Made by a program: the position numbers and the translations under genes. Under the pieces are notes generated by a model. That model did not search any database. It was not told the origin of the DNA and saw only the letters and a program-made list of their open reading frames with translations. From assembly GCA_030447525.1 (NCBI GenBank), contig JAUJOR010000007.1:1-64000 (forward strand): a stretch of 64,000 nucleotides of DNA, written 5' to 3'. Numbering within the stretch: position 1 is the first letter of the stretch; each line of letters begins with the position of its first letter. This document shows positions 26,062 to 35,137 of the stretch, one piece after another. The stretch comes from Chloroflexota bacterium (GTDB lineage Bacteria > Chloroflexota > UBA11872 > UBA12225).

Positions 26062-27923
26062 GGCCCTCGAGCGGCGAGCCGAACGGCTGGGCGGGGCGGG
26101 AGCCACGCGTCACCGGGTTCTACGTGGCCATCGCGGCGGCCTTTCTCACCTTGATGGGGCAACTGTGGTACGTGCAGATCGCCAGTGGGGCGCAGTACCG
26201 CCAGCGCGCTGAGGTCAACCGCGTGCGCGTCGTCTCGGAGAAGCCCCTCCGTGGCGTGGTCTACGACCGGGCGGGGCGCCAGCTGGTGCGTAACGTCCCC
26301 AGCTTTACCGCCAGCATCCGCCCGGCCGATCTGCCCAGGGGCAAGGGCGAGCAGGAGGCCATCTTCGCCCGCCTGGAGCGGGTGCTGGAGATGCCGGCGG
26401 CGGAGATCGAGGCCATTGTGAAGGAAGCGCGCCAGGACCCTTTCTCTCCGGTACGGGTCAAGGCGCCGATCTCGCGCGAACAGGCCTTGATCCTGGAAGA
26501 ACAGCACACCCGGCTCCCCGGCGTGGTGGTGCAGGACCCCCCCATCCGCGCCTACCCGGAAGGGCCGCTCTTTGGCCACGTGCTCGGCTACACTGGACCG
26601 CTGCCCTCGCGCTTGCTGGATACCCTGCTGGGGCAGGGCTACGAGCGGGACGACAGCGTGGGTATCTCCGGGGTGGAGTGGGCCTTCGAGGAGGAGCTGC
26701 GGGGCACCCGGGGGCGAATCCAGGTAGAGGTGGACGCCATGGGGGGCGTCACTCGCCGGCTGGCCACCCTCGTCCCGCCCAAGGCCGGGGGCAACGTGAT
26801 CCTGACGATCGATGCCCAGCTGCAGCGCCGGGCGACGGACGTCCTGGCGGCGGCCATGGCCAAGGGCAAGAGCGGGCAGGCGGCCCTCGTCGCCATGCAG
26901 CCCCAGACGGGGGAGCTGCTGGCCGTGGTCAGCCTGCCCCAGTACGACAACAACCTGTTCGCCGGCGGGATCTCTCAGGCGGACTACCTGCGCCTGAGCG
27001 AGGACCGCTGGCGGCCCCTGGTGAACCATGCCGTGGGCGGACAGTACCCGCCGGGATCGACTTTCAAGATGGTGACGGCGGCCGCTGCCCTACAAGAGCG
27101 GGTGGTCACGCCACAGACACGGATCTATTGCACCGGATCGTTAACCGTCTCCGGCCGCACCTTCTACGACTGGACCGAGCGCGGGCACGGGAACGTGAAC
27201 GCCCGACAGGCCCTGGCCACGTCCTGTGACATCTACTTCTGGAGCCTCGCCGGGGGCAACGCCTCCTACCCTGGCCTGCAAGGTCTCAAGATCGAGCGCC
27301 TGGCGGAGTACGCCCGTGCCTTCGGCTTCGGCGAGAAGACGGGGCTACGCCTGGGTGGGGAGGCGTCCGGGCTGATCCCCACGCGCGAGTTGAAGCGACA
27401 GCGGGGCGAGCAGTGGTATATCGGCGACGACTACAATGTGGGCATCGGCCAGGGGGACGTCCTGACCACGCCCCTCCAGCTGGCCAACATGACGGCGGCC
27501 ATCGCCAACGGCGGGACGCTCTACCGCCCCCGAGTGGTAAAGGAAGTGCGGGACGCCGAGGATACGGTGACGCAGGCGTTCGGGGCTGAAGTGATCCGCA
27601 AGCTCCCGGTGGCGCCGGAGCACCTCGCCGCCATTCGGGCAGGGATGCGGGACGTGGTGGCGACGACGGAGGGGACGGCGTACTGGTCCTTGAAGCAGCC
27701 GGCCTTGACTATTGCCGGCAAGACCGGCTCGGCCGAGTACCCCGGCCAGCGCGACGCCCGAGGCAAGCTCCCCAGTCACGCCCTTTTCGTCGGCTATGCC
27801 CCCTACGAAGACCCCCAGATCGCCGTCGCCGTCGTCGTCTATGGGGGCGGTGAAGGGTCTGAGGTGGCTGCCCCGGCCGCCGCCGAGACGATGAAGGCCT
27901 ATTTCGAGCTGTTGCGGCCCTGA
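26058..27923 (+). CDS. mrdA: Penicillin-binding protein 2 (elongation transpeptidase)
   Basis: Class B PBP that crosslinks peptidoglycan during elongation. One N-terminal membrane helix (FYVAIAAAFLTLMGQLWYV) precedes the dimerisation domain with RGVVYDRAGRQLVRN. The transpeptidase domain shows the SxxK motif S334-T-F-K337, an SCD triad at the SxN position (ATSCDIYFW) and KTGSAEYPG. Length is 621 aa. The GTG start overlaps the mreD stop. Its RodA partner lies just downstream. Confidence 0.95.
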   Translation: MRPSSGEPNGWAGREPRVTGFYVAIAAAFLTLMGQLWYVQIASGAQYRQRAEVNRVRVVSEKPLRGVVYDRAGRQLVRNVPSFTASIRPADLPRGKGEQEAIFARLERVLEMPAAEIEAIVKEARQDPFSPVRVKAPISREQALILEEQHTRLPGVVVQDPPIRAYPEGPLFGHVLGYTGPLPSRLLDTLLGQGYERDDSVGISGVEWAFEEELRGTRGRIQVEVDAMGGVTRRLATLVPPKAGGNVILTIDAQLQRRATDVLAAAMAKGKSGQAALVAMQPQTGELLAVVSLPQYDNNLFAGGISQADYLRLSEDRWRPLVNHAVGGQYPPGSTFKMVTAAAALQERVVTPQTRIYCTGSLTVSGRTFYDWTERGHGNVNARQALATSCDIYFWSLAGGNASYPGLQGLKIERLAEYARAFGFGEKTGLRLGGEASGLIPTRELKRQRGEQWYIGDDYNVGIGQGDVLTTPLQLANMTAAIANGGTLYRPRVVKEVRDAEDTVTQAFGAEVIRKLPVAPEHLAAIRAGMRDVVATTEGTAYWSLKQPALTIAGKTGSAEYPGQRDARGKLPSHALFVGYAPYEDPQIAVAVVVYGGGEGSEVAAPAAAETMKAYFELLRP

Positions 27924-28026
27924 GCGCCTATGTCCCTATGGAACAGTCCTTCATAGTTGCTCAAGGTTGCTCAAGCCGTCAGTACCTGCACCTCCCTGCC
28001 GCCGGCTGATTAGGGTAGGGCCACCC

Positions 28027-29262
28027 ATGCAACGCAAGTCCTGGCGGAAGTTTGATCTGTGGCTGGTGCTCCTGGCCCTGGCCTTGGTGGTCTTCGGGCT
28101 CCTGGTGCTGCGCAGCGCGACGTTGCTCTCCGGCTCGGTGGTGAGCCGGCAGCTCTTGATCCAAGGGGTCTACGCCGCCGCCGGGGTGGGCTTGATGCTG
28201 GCGGTGGCGTTCGTGGACTACCGCGTCATCGGGGCGTTCGCCCCGCTGATCTACGTTGGGATGCTGGCCCTGCTGGCGCTGGTGCTGGTGGCCGGTACCA
28301 GCATCTACGGGGCCCAGCGGTGGATCGGCGTCGGCCCCGTCTCCTTCCAGCCCTCTGAGCTGGCCAAGCTGGCCACGGTGATCTGCCTGGCGCGCTACTG
28401 GGCCAGCCGGGGTGCCGGCGCCCGGGGGCTGCGCACGCTGCTCGGCTCGCTGGCCATTGTCGCCTTGCCGGTCATCCTGGTGTACCGCCAGCCCGACCTT
28501 GGGACCTCGCTCGTGCTCCTGGCCATCTGGCTGGGGATCGCCTTTGCCGCCGGGGCGCCCCTGAAGTGGCTGGGGCTAATCCTGGCTGTGCCGTTCATCG
28601 GCTTCCCCGTGGTCTGGGGCATGCTGCACGACTACATGCGGCGCCGCCTGACCACCTTCCTGGCCCCGGAAAAAGACCCCCTTGGCGAGGGCTATAACCT
28701 GATCCAGGCCAAGATCAGCGTTGGCTCCGGGGGCTGGTGGGGCCGGGGCCTGGGCAACGGGACGCAAACGCAGCTCAACTTCCTGCGCGTGCAGCACAGT
28801 GACTTCATCTTTGCCGTGCTGGGCGAGGAGCTAGGGTTCATGGGTGCCACCGCCCTGCTCGTCCTGTACGGCCTGCTGTTCACGCGCTGCCTGCGCGTCG
28901 CTGCCCGGTCGCGTGACAGCTTCGGCCAGCTCCTGGCCGTGGGCGTGACCAGCATGCTCCTGTTCCAGGCCTTCGTCAACGTGGGGATGAACGTCGGTCT
29001 GCTCCCCGTGACCGGCATCCCCCTGCCGTTTATCAGCGCCGGGGGCTCCTCCCTGGTGAGCATCTTCGTCAGCCTGGGTCTGCTGCAAAGCGTGCTGATC
29101 CACTCCCAGACGCGGCGCTACGATACTCAGCCAAACGTCCGCGTCCCAGCCACCCTGCGCCTGCGCCGGTCGCGCTTCCCGCTAGGCTGGGCGGAGGGGA
29201 GCCGGCCGGCCGGGCCCGGCTCCCTGGTTGACCGTCCCGCTCCAGTGGGAGCCGGGAGATGA
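28027..29262 (+). CDS. rodA: Peptidoglycan glycosyltransferase RodA (SEDS family)
   Basis: Polytopic glycosyltransferase that polymerises lipid II during elongation together with PBP2. Ten hydrophobic helices are expected, with conserved QRWIGVGPVSFQPSELAKLATV, PDLGTSLVLLAIW and the late motif GMNVGLLPVTGIPLPFISAGGSS. The C-terminal 50 residues after HSQTRRYD are hydrophilic and unconserved. The ATG at 28027 is preferred over a frame beginning 60 nt earlier, whose extra residues do not fit the family. It overlaps thrB by 4 nt (ATGA). Confidence 0.93.
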   Translation: MQRKSWRKFDLWLVLLALALVVFGLLVLRSATLLSGSVVSRQLLIQGVYAAAGVGLMLAVAFVDYRVIGAFAPLIYVGMLALLALVLVAGTSIYGAQRWIGVGPVSFQPSELAKLATVICLARYWASRGAGARGLRTLLGSLAIVALPVILVYRQPDLGTSLVLLAIWLGIAFAAGAPLKWLGLILAVPFIGFPVVWGMLHDYMRRRLTTFLAPEKDPLGEGYNLIQAKISVGSGGWWGRGLGNGTQTQLNFLRVQHSDFIFAVLGEELGFMGATALLVLYGLLFTRCLRVAARSRDSFGQLLAVGVTSMLLFQAFVNVGMNVGLLPVTGIPLPFISAGGSSLVSIFVSLGLLQSVLIHSQTRRYDTQPNVRVPATLRLRRSRFPLGWAEGSRPAGPGSLVDRPAPVGAGR

Positions 29263-30293
29263 CCCCGCCCGGCGAGGCAGCCGGTCAGAGCGGCCCGTCG
29301 CTTGAGGTGCGGGTACGCGTCCCGGCGTCCTCGGCCAATCTCGGCCCCGGGTTCGACGCCCTCGGCCTGGCCCTCGACCTCAACGAGGAGATCTTGCTGC
29401 GCCGGCGCCTGCCCCACGAGGCCCCCGGCCCTCCCTCGGACGAATCCGCCGGCGCGCCCCCGGGAACACCTGCGGGCCCTCCTTCGAGCCCCACTCCCGG
29501 CACGCCTGGGCCAACGATCACCGTACGGGGGACGGGGGCGGGACACATCCCAGCGGACGAGAACCTGCTGGCCTACCAGGGCGTCCTGGCCGTGTACCGG
29601 CGCCTGCGGCGGGACGTCCCCCCCCTGGCCCTGGAGCTAGAGAATCGTATCCCCCGCTCCGGCGGGCTGGGGGGCAGCGCGGCCGCCGTGGTAGGGGGGG
29701 CCGTGGCCGCGAACGCCCTGGAAGGGTATCCCCTGGGGCCGGAAGCGCTCCTGGAGATTGCCACCGCTTTGGAGGGGCACCCGGACAACGCCGCCGCCGC
29801 CCTCTACGGGGGGCTGGTGATCAGCGTCCAGGGGCGAGATGGACTGATCGCCAAGCGCGTTGCGCCCCCGCCGGGGCTGGTGGCCGTGCTCTGCCTGCCT
29901 CACCAGGCTATCTCCACGAAGCAGGCCCGAGCCGGTGTCCTCCCGCGCCAGGTGCTCCTGGAAGACGCCGTCTTTAATCTCGGGCGCACGGCCCTCCTGG
30001 TGGCTGCCTTCTGTTCCCAGGAGTGGGCCCTCCTGCGGGAGGCCATGGATGACCGCCTGCACCAGCCCGCCCGCGGCCGTCTGTACCCCGCCCTGCACCC
30101 CACCGTGGAGGCAGCGCTCGCCGCCGGCGCCCACGGCGCCGCCCTGAGTGGCTCCGGCTCGTCCATTATCGCCCTGGCCACGGAGCGCGAAGCGGAGATC
30201 GCCGTGGCCATGCGCGCCGCCGCCGAGGCGCACGGTTTTCCCGGAGTCACAGCGGTCGTCCCCCTCGCCAGTGCCGGCGCCACGGTCGTCTGA
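29259..30293 (+). CDS. thrB: Homoserine kinase
   Basis: GHMP-family kinase that phosphorylates homoserine in threonine synthesis. The N-terminal signature VRVPASSANLGPGFDALGLAL is diagnostic, and the ATP-binding loop is IPRSGGLGGSAAAVVGGAVAAN. GHPDNAAAALYGGLV and the C-terminal GAHGAALSGSGSSIIAL complete the fold. A proline/serine-rich insertion of about 35 residues (near residues 52-88) is not part of the family core. Translation is coupled to rodA, which is unusual for an amino-acid biosynthesis gene. Confidence 0.94.
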   Translation: MTPPGEAAGQSGPSLEVRVRVPASSANLGPGFDALGLALDLNEEILLRRRLPHEAPGPPSDESAGAPPGTPAGPPSSPTPGTPGPTITVRGTGAGHIPADENLLAYQGVLAVYRRLRRDVPPLALELENRIPRSGGLGGSAAAVVGGAVAANALEGYPLGPEALLEIATALEGHPDNAAAALYGGLVISVQGRDGLIAKRVAPPPGLVAVLCLPHQAISTKQARAGVLPRQVLLEDAVFNLGRTALLVAAFCSQEWALLREAMDDRLHQPARGRLYPALHPTVEAALAAGAHGAALSGSGSSIIALATEREAEIAVAMRAAAEAHGFPGVTAVVPLASAGATVV

Positions 30294-30372
30294 AGGCAGC
30301 CGGGATTAGCCTCAGAGCAGCCCAGCTGACTGAAAGCGGCCCGGCTGGCGCCGGCCATATCGTCCATATCCG

Positions 30373-31569
30373 CTACGGCCCCAGGAGGGCGCCGCGAAGC
30401 TGGAGGTCTCGCAGGGCGGCATCGTCGTACTCCAGCAGCTCGCGGGCGATGGCCACGCCGTGCTCCCCGAAGCCCGGCGCCGGGCCGGGCAGGGAGTCGT
30501 CAAACCCGAGCGCCTTGATAGGGATGCCCGGCACCGGTACGGCGCCAACGCCCGGTTGTTCCAGGGGCAAGATCATCCGCCGGGCGCGCAGGTGCTCGTC
30601 GGCCAGGAGGTCGCTGATCCGGGCCACCCGCCCGCAGGGGATACCGGCCCCATCCAGGATGGCCAGCCAGGCGTCGGCCCCGCGCCGGGAGAGGAGGCGG
30701 CTCAGCTCGTCTGTCAGGGCGGCGACGTGCTCGACACGGGCCGTATTGGTGAGGAACAGGGGGTTCTCCGCCAGTTCGGGCGCCCCCAGGGCGTCGCACA
30801 AGCGGGCGAAAAGGAGATCGTTCCCCGCGGCCAGGGCGATGTCGCCGTCGGCCGTGGCAAAGGCGGCGAAGGGGGCGATGGTCGGGTGGCGGCTCCCCAG
30901 GGGCTGGGGGTCTTCCCCGCTGGCCCAGGAGCGAGCAATGGCGTTCTCAACCACCGAGACGACCGCATCTTGCATGGCGATGTCCAGGAAGGTGCCCCGG
31001 CCGGAGCGTTCCCGGCGAAAGAGGGCCGCCAGAATTCCGGCCACGGCGTAGAGGGCCGGCACCAGGTCACCCAGGGATGCCCCGACGCGTACGGGGGGCC
31101 CACCTTCCGGGCCGGTGAGGCTCATTAGACCGGAGACGGCCTGGATGATGACGTCGTACGCCCCGCGACCGGCCTTGGGCCCTGTATGCCCGAACCCGGA
31201 AACGGAGCAGTAGACGAGGCGCGGGTTGATCGGCGCCAGGTGGTCGTAGCCCAGGCCCAGCCGGGCCATGGCCCCTGGCCGGAAGTTCTCCAGCAGGACG
31301 TCGGCGCGGGCGCACAGGCGCTGGGCCAGCTCCAGGGCGCTCGGTTGTTTCAGGTCCAGGGCCATGCCCTGCTTGCCCCGGTTGACGCTGGTGAAGTAGA
31401 GCGAGTGGCCGTTGTGGAAAGGTCCGAAGCCACGGGCTTCGTCACCCGTGGGGGGCTCGATCTTGATCACCCGGGCGCCGAGATCGGCCAGCACCATACC
31501 GGCGAAAGGTCCGGCCAGGACGCGAGAGAAATCGGCGACCAGCAGACCGTCCAGGAGCCGGGACATCAT
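30373..31569 (-). CDS. CoA transferase, family III (CaiB/BaiF)
   Basis: Class III CoA transferase, moving CoA between carboxylic acids through an aspartyl-CoA intermediate. LLVADFSRVLAGPFAGMVLADLGARVIKIEPP is the family N-terminus, and the likely catalytic aspartate is D139 in RGAYDVIIQA. DLVPALYAVAGILAAL and QDAVVSVVEN follow. Length is 398 aa, normal. Start ATG at 31569 (a second ATG follows at once). The frame stays open 510 nt upstream, but that part is the neighbouring S1 gene read out of frame. It is coupled to the S1-domain gene by an ATGA overlap. Substrate acids are unknown. Confidence 0.92.
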   Translation of the reverse strand: MMSRLLDGLLVADFSRVLAGPFAGMVLADLGARVIKIEPPTGDEARGFGPFHNGHSLYFTSVNRGKQGMALDLKQPSALELAQRLCARADVLLENFRPGAMARLGLGYDHLAPINPRLVYCSVSGFGHTGPKAGRGAYDVIIQAVSGLMSLTGPEGGPPVRVGASLGDLVPALYAVAGILAALFRRERSGRGTFLDIAMQDAVVSVVENAIARSWASGEDPQPLGSRHPTIAPFAAFATADGDIALAAGNDLLFARLCDALGAPELAENPLFLTNTARVEHVAALTDELSRLLSRRGADAWLAILDGAGIPCGRVARISDLLADEHLRARRMILPLEQPGVGAVPVPGIPIKALGFDDSLPGPAPGFGEHGVAIARELLEYDDAALRDLQLRGALLGP

Positions 31570-32054
31570 CCGCCGCCGCGGAGGCGGCGCAGGATCTCTT
31601 CCTGCTGTTGCCGCGCGCGCTCGCTGGCGCTGGGCCTGCGCGCCGCCGGGGTGGCGGGGGTTGGTGGCTCCACCGGCGGTGGGGCGCCGGGGGCGGGGCT
31701 CTCCACGGGGACGCCCCCGTCTTCCGCAGCCATGCCCTTGAGCAGCCCGTGCAGCGAGGCGGTAGCCGTGCCGCTGGCGCGGTCGAGCTGGACGATGCGC
31801 ACCGCTTGCATGGCCCCCCGCTCCAGGAGCTGGCGCACCAGGGGCATGGCCTTGGTGGGGATCTCGGAGAGGGGGACAAAGGCCGGCTCGCCGCTCTCCA
31901 GCTGGATATCCACCAGCGCCCCACCGCGCACCAGGCGGGTGATGACGCCCTCCACGACCATGCCCGGGCGCAATACGGCGAGGCGCCGGCGGGGGAGCCT
32001 GGCCGCCGGGTGATCCGGAGGTACGGAGGCCGGGGGATGACGTCGCTGGGCCAT
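31566..32054 (-). CDS. S1-domain RNA-binding protein
   Basis: Small protein (162 aa) with a single S1-type OB-fold at about residues 30-105: LRPGMVVEGVITRLVRGGALVDI, EPAFVPLSEIP and VRIVQLDRASGTATASL. An alanine/proline-rich linker leads to a charged C-terminal helix (SASERARQQQEEILRRLRGGG). S1 domains bind single-stranded RNA, so a role in translation or RNA decay is likely but unproven. It sits in an apparent operon: O-methyltransferase, two uncharacterised proteins, this gene, CoA transferase. Start at 32054 is the first ATG before the S1 fold. Confidence 0.8.
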   Translation of the reverse strand: MAQRRHPPASVPPDHPAARLPRRRLAVLRPGMVVEGVITRLVRGGALVDIQLESGEPAFVPLSEIPTKAMPLVRQLLERGAMQAVRIVQLDRASGTATASLHGLLKGMAAEDGGVPVESPAPGAPPPVEPPTPATPAARRPSASERARQQQEEILRRLRGGG

Positions 32055-32106
32055 AATCTGGGGACGGAGATGGTACCAAGCGCCGGAGTCCCCGACGCTA
32101 GGGGAC

Positions 32107-32826
32107 TTACCCTTGCTGCCGTCGCGGTGAGACGATGACCCGCTCGTAGATCTCCGTACCCCCGTGCTTGTGGAGGAGCTTTCGGTCGCGCCGGGCGCGC
32201 CCGGCGTCGGTCTCACAGGTGGTGAGCAAGACCTGCCCGCCGATAACGCCCTGGGCGTAGGCGTGGCCCAGGTCCACAGGGACACCAACGCCGGCCAGCG
32301 CCCCGAGGGCCCCGCCGAGGGCGGCACCCTCCAGGCCGGCAACGGCCGCTGCGTGGTTGGAGCGTCCCAGCACCCAGACACCGTCCGTCTCCTTGCCGGC
32401 GTCCGCGCCGGTGAGCGCCGCCGGAATGCGGAACGTCTTCACCCCCACCAGCCAGTTAGCCAGGTCTCCCAGGATGCGGCGGGTCAGCGGGGCGTTCTGC
32501 CCCTGGATCAGGCTCTGGTAGTTCGGTGGCGGACGGTGCGGGTCGATCACCACCATGAGAAATCCAACGGGGTCAAAGCCACGGCGCCGCGAAACGTTGA
32601 GCCGCTCCAGTGTCTGGGGGTCTTCTGGGTCACCCGGCAGCGGGACGGCCAGGCCCACGGTGTCACCCGCCGCGCCGGCGGCGCGCAGGGCGCGCATGAT
32701 CTTGATCGGCCCCTGCACGTCCGGGAACAGTCCCCCCAGGACCGTGGCCAGTGGAGCGGTGGGGAAGGCCGCCGCCCGGGCGGCCGGCGGGACTTCTGTG
32801 GCGGTGGGCGGGGCGACCGCGGTCAT
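32107..32826 (-). CDS. Uncharacterised protein with general-stress-protein-like C-terminus
   Basis: 239 aa, not assigned with confidence. The middle part (FDPVGFLMVVIDPHRPP, NYQSLIQGQNAPLTRRILG, LANWLVGVKTFRIP) has no family I recognise. The C-terminal 80 residues (glycine/alanine-rich GAALGGALGALAGVGVP, then AYAQGVIGGQVLLTT and a final LLHKHGGTEIYERV) resemble the YflT/DUF1269 type seen in small general-stress proteins. The start overlaps the previous gene's stop by 4 nt (ATGA), so the two are co-translated. Confidence 0.65.
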   Translation of the reverse strand: MTAVAPPTATEVPPAARAAAFPTAPLATVLGGLFPDVQGPIKIMRALRAAGAAGDTVGLAVPLPGDPEDPQTLERLNVSRRRGFDPVGFLMVVIDPHRPPPNYQSLIQGQNAPLTRRILGDLANWLVGVKTFRIPAALTGADAGKETDGVWVLGRSNHAAAVAGLEGAALGGALGALAGVGVPVDLGHAYAQGVIGGQVLLTTCETDAGRARRDRKLLHKHGGTEIYERVIVSPRRQQG

Positions 32827-33236
32827 GCCAGACCAGCTTCGACCGGCGTGGGGTTGGGGTTGCGGTGCCCTTGCATCCGCTTGAGATAGCGGGACTCCAG
32901 GAGCTGCGCCCGGCGGCCGGCGTGATCCTGGTAGATGGCCACCATGCCGAGCAAGGAGCTGGGCTCGATGTCGTAATAGCTGAGCAGGTCGGCCAGGTCG
33001 GCGGCGCGGGCCTCGTTGTCCATCGCCCCTTCCCGTTCCAGCTGCCAGAGGTATAGCTCGGCCACGTCTTGCGGACGGCGGCCGTGGGCCTCGAAAAAGG
33101 CGTCGATCATAGCCTGGAAATCGCGCAGGTTCTCGTAGTAGTAGCGCGCCGGCTGGGCGTTCGCTACCGTCGCCCGCCGCTCAGCCGTGCGCCGGCCGCC
33201 GATGGAGCGCCAGGCGCTGAGATTCAGAAATCCCAT
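32823..33236 (-). CDS. Uncharacterised small protein (137 aa)
   Basis: Family not recognised. The N-terminus GFLNLSAWRSIGGRRTAERRA is basic. The rest is helical, with RYYYENLRDFQAMIDAFFEA, RPQDVAELYLWQLEREGAMDNEARAADLADLLSYYD and a final LESRYLKRMQGHR. It looks soluble and all-alpha. ATG at 33236 is chosen because upstream codons overlap intergenic sequence of poor coding character. ATGA overlap with the downstream gene suggests the two products work together. Confidence 0.7.
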   Translation of the reverse strand: MGFLNLSAWRSIGGRRTAERRATVANAQPARYYYENLRDFQAMIDAFFEAHGRRPQDVAELYLWQLEREGAMDNEARAADLADLLSYYDIEPSSLLGMVAIYQDHAGRRAQLLESRYLKRMQGHRNPNPTPVEAGLA

Positions 33237-33398
33237 GGGAGTTGATTGTAGCGAACAGCGGGGGGATCGCCCCCGGCAAGCGCTCTCGCTTTCGGAATGA
33301 CGCAGCGCCACCATGGGGCCGTTGCCTCCGGCAGATTGGACGGCGCAGGACAAGGCGGGCCTGCCCGGCAGGCCGCCCGCCCCGCCCTGTGGGGGCGC

Positions 33399-34067
33399 TC
33401 AGGGACGCTTGAGACTGATGGCTACGCCGTCGCGGACGGGAACCAGCGCCGTCTCCAGGTCAGGGTGCTGGAACAACCGGCGATTGTACTCCGCGATCCC
33501 GGCGGCCGTCCCCGTAGGGGCGTCTTCCGCCACCTGTCCCCCGCAGAGAACGTTGTCGCTCAGCAGGACGCCTCCCGCCTTGAGCAGGCGCACGCTGTGC
33601 TCCAGAAACTGCACCTGGTGCGGAACACCCCCGCTTTCCCCGGCGCCGGACCGCAGCAAGTCGTTGAACACCAGGTCGTAGGCCCCGGCGGCCAGCCCCG
33701 GCAAGATCTCCAGGGCATTGCCTCGGCGCAGCGTGATGCGCTCGCCGTGGGGGCTCTTCCGGAAGTTGGCGGCGGCGACCTCCGCCCGCTGGGCGTCGAG
33801 CTCCACCGTCTCGATGGTCGCCCCCGTCCCCTCGGTAGCGGCCGCCAGCCAGAGGGCAGAGTAGCCCGTGCAACAGCCCAGCTCCAGGATGCGCTGCGGG
33901 CGGTACAGCTGGGCCAGGAGGGAAAGGAACCGGCCCTCGGCCGGGCCCACGATGGGCAGGCGCTGCTCCCGAGCGTGCGCCTCCACCTCGGCCAGGAGGG
34001 GATCGCGCGGCGGGAGCAGGCTATCAATGTACCGCTCGATGTACGGCGCCGTAATCGGATCGGGCAT
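33399..34067 (-). CDS. O-methyltransferase (class I, caffeoyl-CoA OMT-like)
   Basis: SAM-dependent methyltransferase of the small bacterial O-methyltransferase family (222 aa). YIERYIDSLLPPRDPLLAEVEAHAREQRLPIVGPAEGRFLSLLAQLYRPQRILELGCCTGYSALWLA contains the conserved entry region and motif I. TVELDAQRAEVA supplies the acidic residue that binds the SAM ribose, DLVFNDLLR replaces the usual metal-binding aspartates, and LLSDNVLCGG follows. Because the DxxxK/DN metal sites are only partly kept, the catalytic mode is uncertain. Heads the minus-strand group, 162 nt before the next gene. Confidence 0.85.
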   Translation of the reverse strand: MPDPITAPYIERYIDSLLPPRDPLLAEVEAHAREQRLPIVGPAEGRFLSLLAQLYRPQRILELGCCTGYSALWLAAATEGTGATIETVELDAQRAEVAAANFRKSPHGERITLRRGNALEILPGLAAGAYDLVFNDLLRSGAGESGGVPHQVQFLEHSVRLLKAGGVLLSDNVLCGGQVAEDAPTGTAAGIAEYNRRLFQHPDLETALVPVRDGVAISLKRP

Positions 34068-34176
34068 AGGTTCTCCGTGCGCCGGACGCCATCGGATGCG
34101 TCCGGCCCTCACCTGTCCTGCTCAGTCTCTTGTCCCCGGCCGGTGCAAGGAGAGAACGTGTCCTTACCCGTGATGA

Positions 34177-35137
34177 CTACTGGATGGTGACCTCGCGCCC
34201 GCTACGCGATGACTCCTCGCAGGCGTTGAGCACGGCCACGATATGCCGGGCGTGCTGCGGCGTCACCGGCTCCGGCCCATCCCCTTCAATGGCGGCGATG
34301 AAACGCTCCCATTCGGTGGTAATGGGATCGCTGCGCTCCAGGGATACCTGACGACCTTGAGCATGGCCTCAGTGCAGCCACCTCCACGATCCCCCGGACT
34401 GTTCGACGCCGGCCCCGGGGTGGTCACGGTAGCCGGTGTGGGCGATGCTGCAAGGGACTCCATTGGTCAACTGCAGAAAAGCCAGGGCGGCGTCGTCGGC
34501 CCGGATGTCGTTGTAGCGCGTCCCGACAAAGGCCTTGACCGTCCCCACGGGGCTGTTCAGGATGTAGGTCAGGCGATCGACCATATGCGCCCCGTTCATC
34601 AGCCACATCCCACCGCCCTTTTCGCGGTCGAGGAACCAGGCCGGGCGAGTGTGCAAGGCAAAGGCCTTGTACCAGGTGTCGGTGGCGAGCACCGGGCGCC
34701 CCACCTCACCGGAATCGATCAGCTGGCGGGCCTTGACGTTGGGGGCCATGAACTCTTCAGTGTGAGCGGTGAACAGCTTGACCCGCGCCCGGCGGGCGCT
34801 TCGATCATGCGGTCGCACTCTTCGACGCTGTCCGCCATCGGCTTCTCGATGATCACGTGCTTGCCGGCCTGCGCGCCTCGATGGCCACCGGGCAGTGGAG
34901 AAAGTGAGGCAGGGTAAGGGCGACGATGTGTACGTCATCCCGCGCCAGCAGGTCGTGGTAGTCTCGCACCACCTCGCAGCCCCACTTGGCGGCGAACTCT
35001 TGTCCACGGGCCTCGTCCACCTCGCTGGCCGCCACCAGCCGGGTGGTGGGGACATTCTGAGTCGCCCGGGCGTGCGCCCCGGAGATCCGCCCCGTGCCGA
35101 TGATCGCCACGCCGTACGTCTGCGTCGCTACCGCCAT
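34177..35137 (-). pseudogene. Gfo/Idh/MocA-family oxidoreductase, multiply frameshifted
   Basis: NAD(P)-dependent sugar or inositol dehydrogenase family. The N-terminal Rossmann part (VAIIGTGRISGAHARATQNV, WGCEVVRDYHDLLARDDVHIV) reads from ATG 35137 to about 34872. The EKP motif segment (AGKHVIIEKPMADSVEECD) is in a second frame near 34800-34872. The substrate domain (LFTAHTEEFMAPNVKARQL, GGGMWLMNGAHMVDRLTYIL) is in a third frame to 34369. The C-terminus (SDPITTEWERFIAAIEGDG, NACEESSRSGREVTIQ) is in yet another and stops at 34177. At least three, probably four, small indels are needed. All pieces are collinear and well conserved, so decay is recent or the sequence has errors. The start overlaps the upstream gene's stop (TGATG). 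Confidence 0.85.

Noticed and set aside
30373..32079. A 568-residue CoA transferase with an extra N-terminal domain
   Set aside because: The extra 170 residues are the S1-domain gene read out of frame; the family start is ATG 31569.
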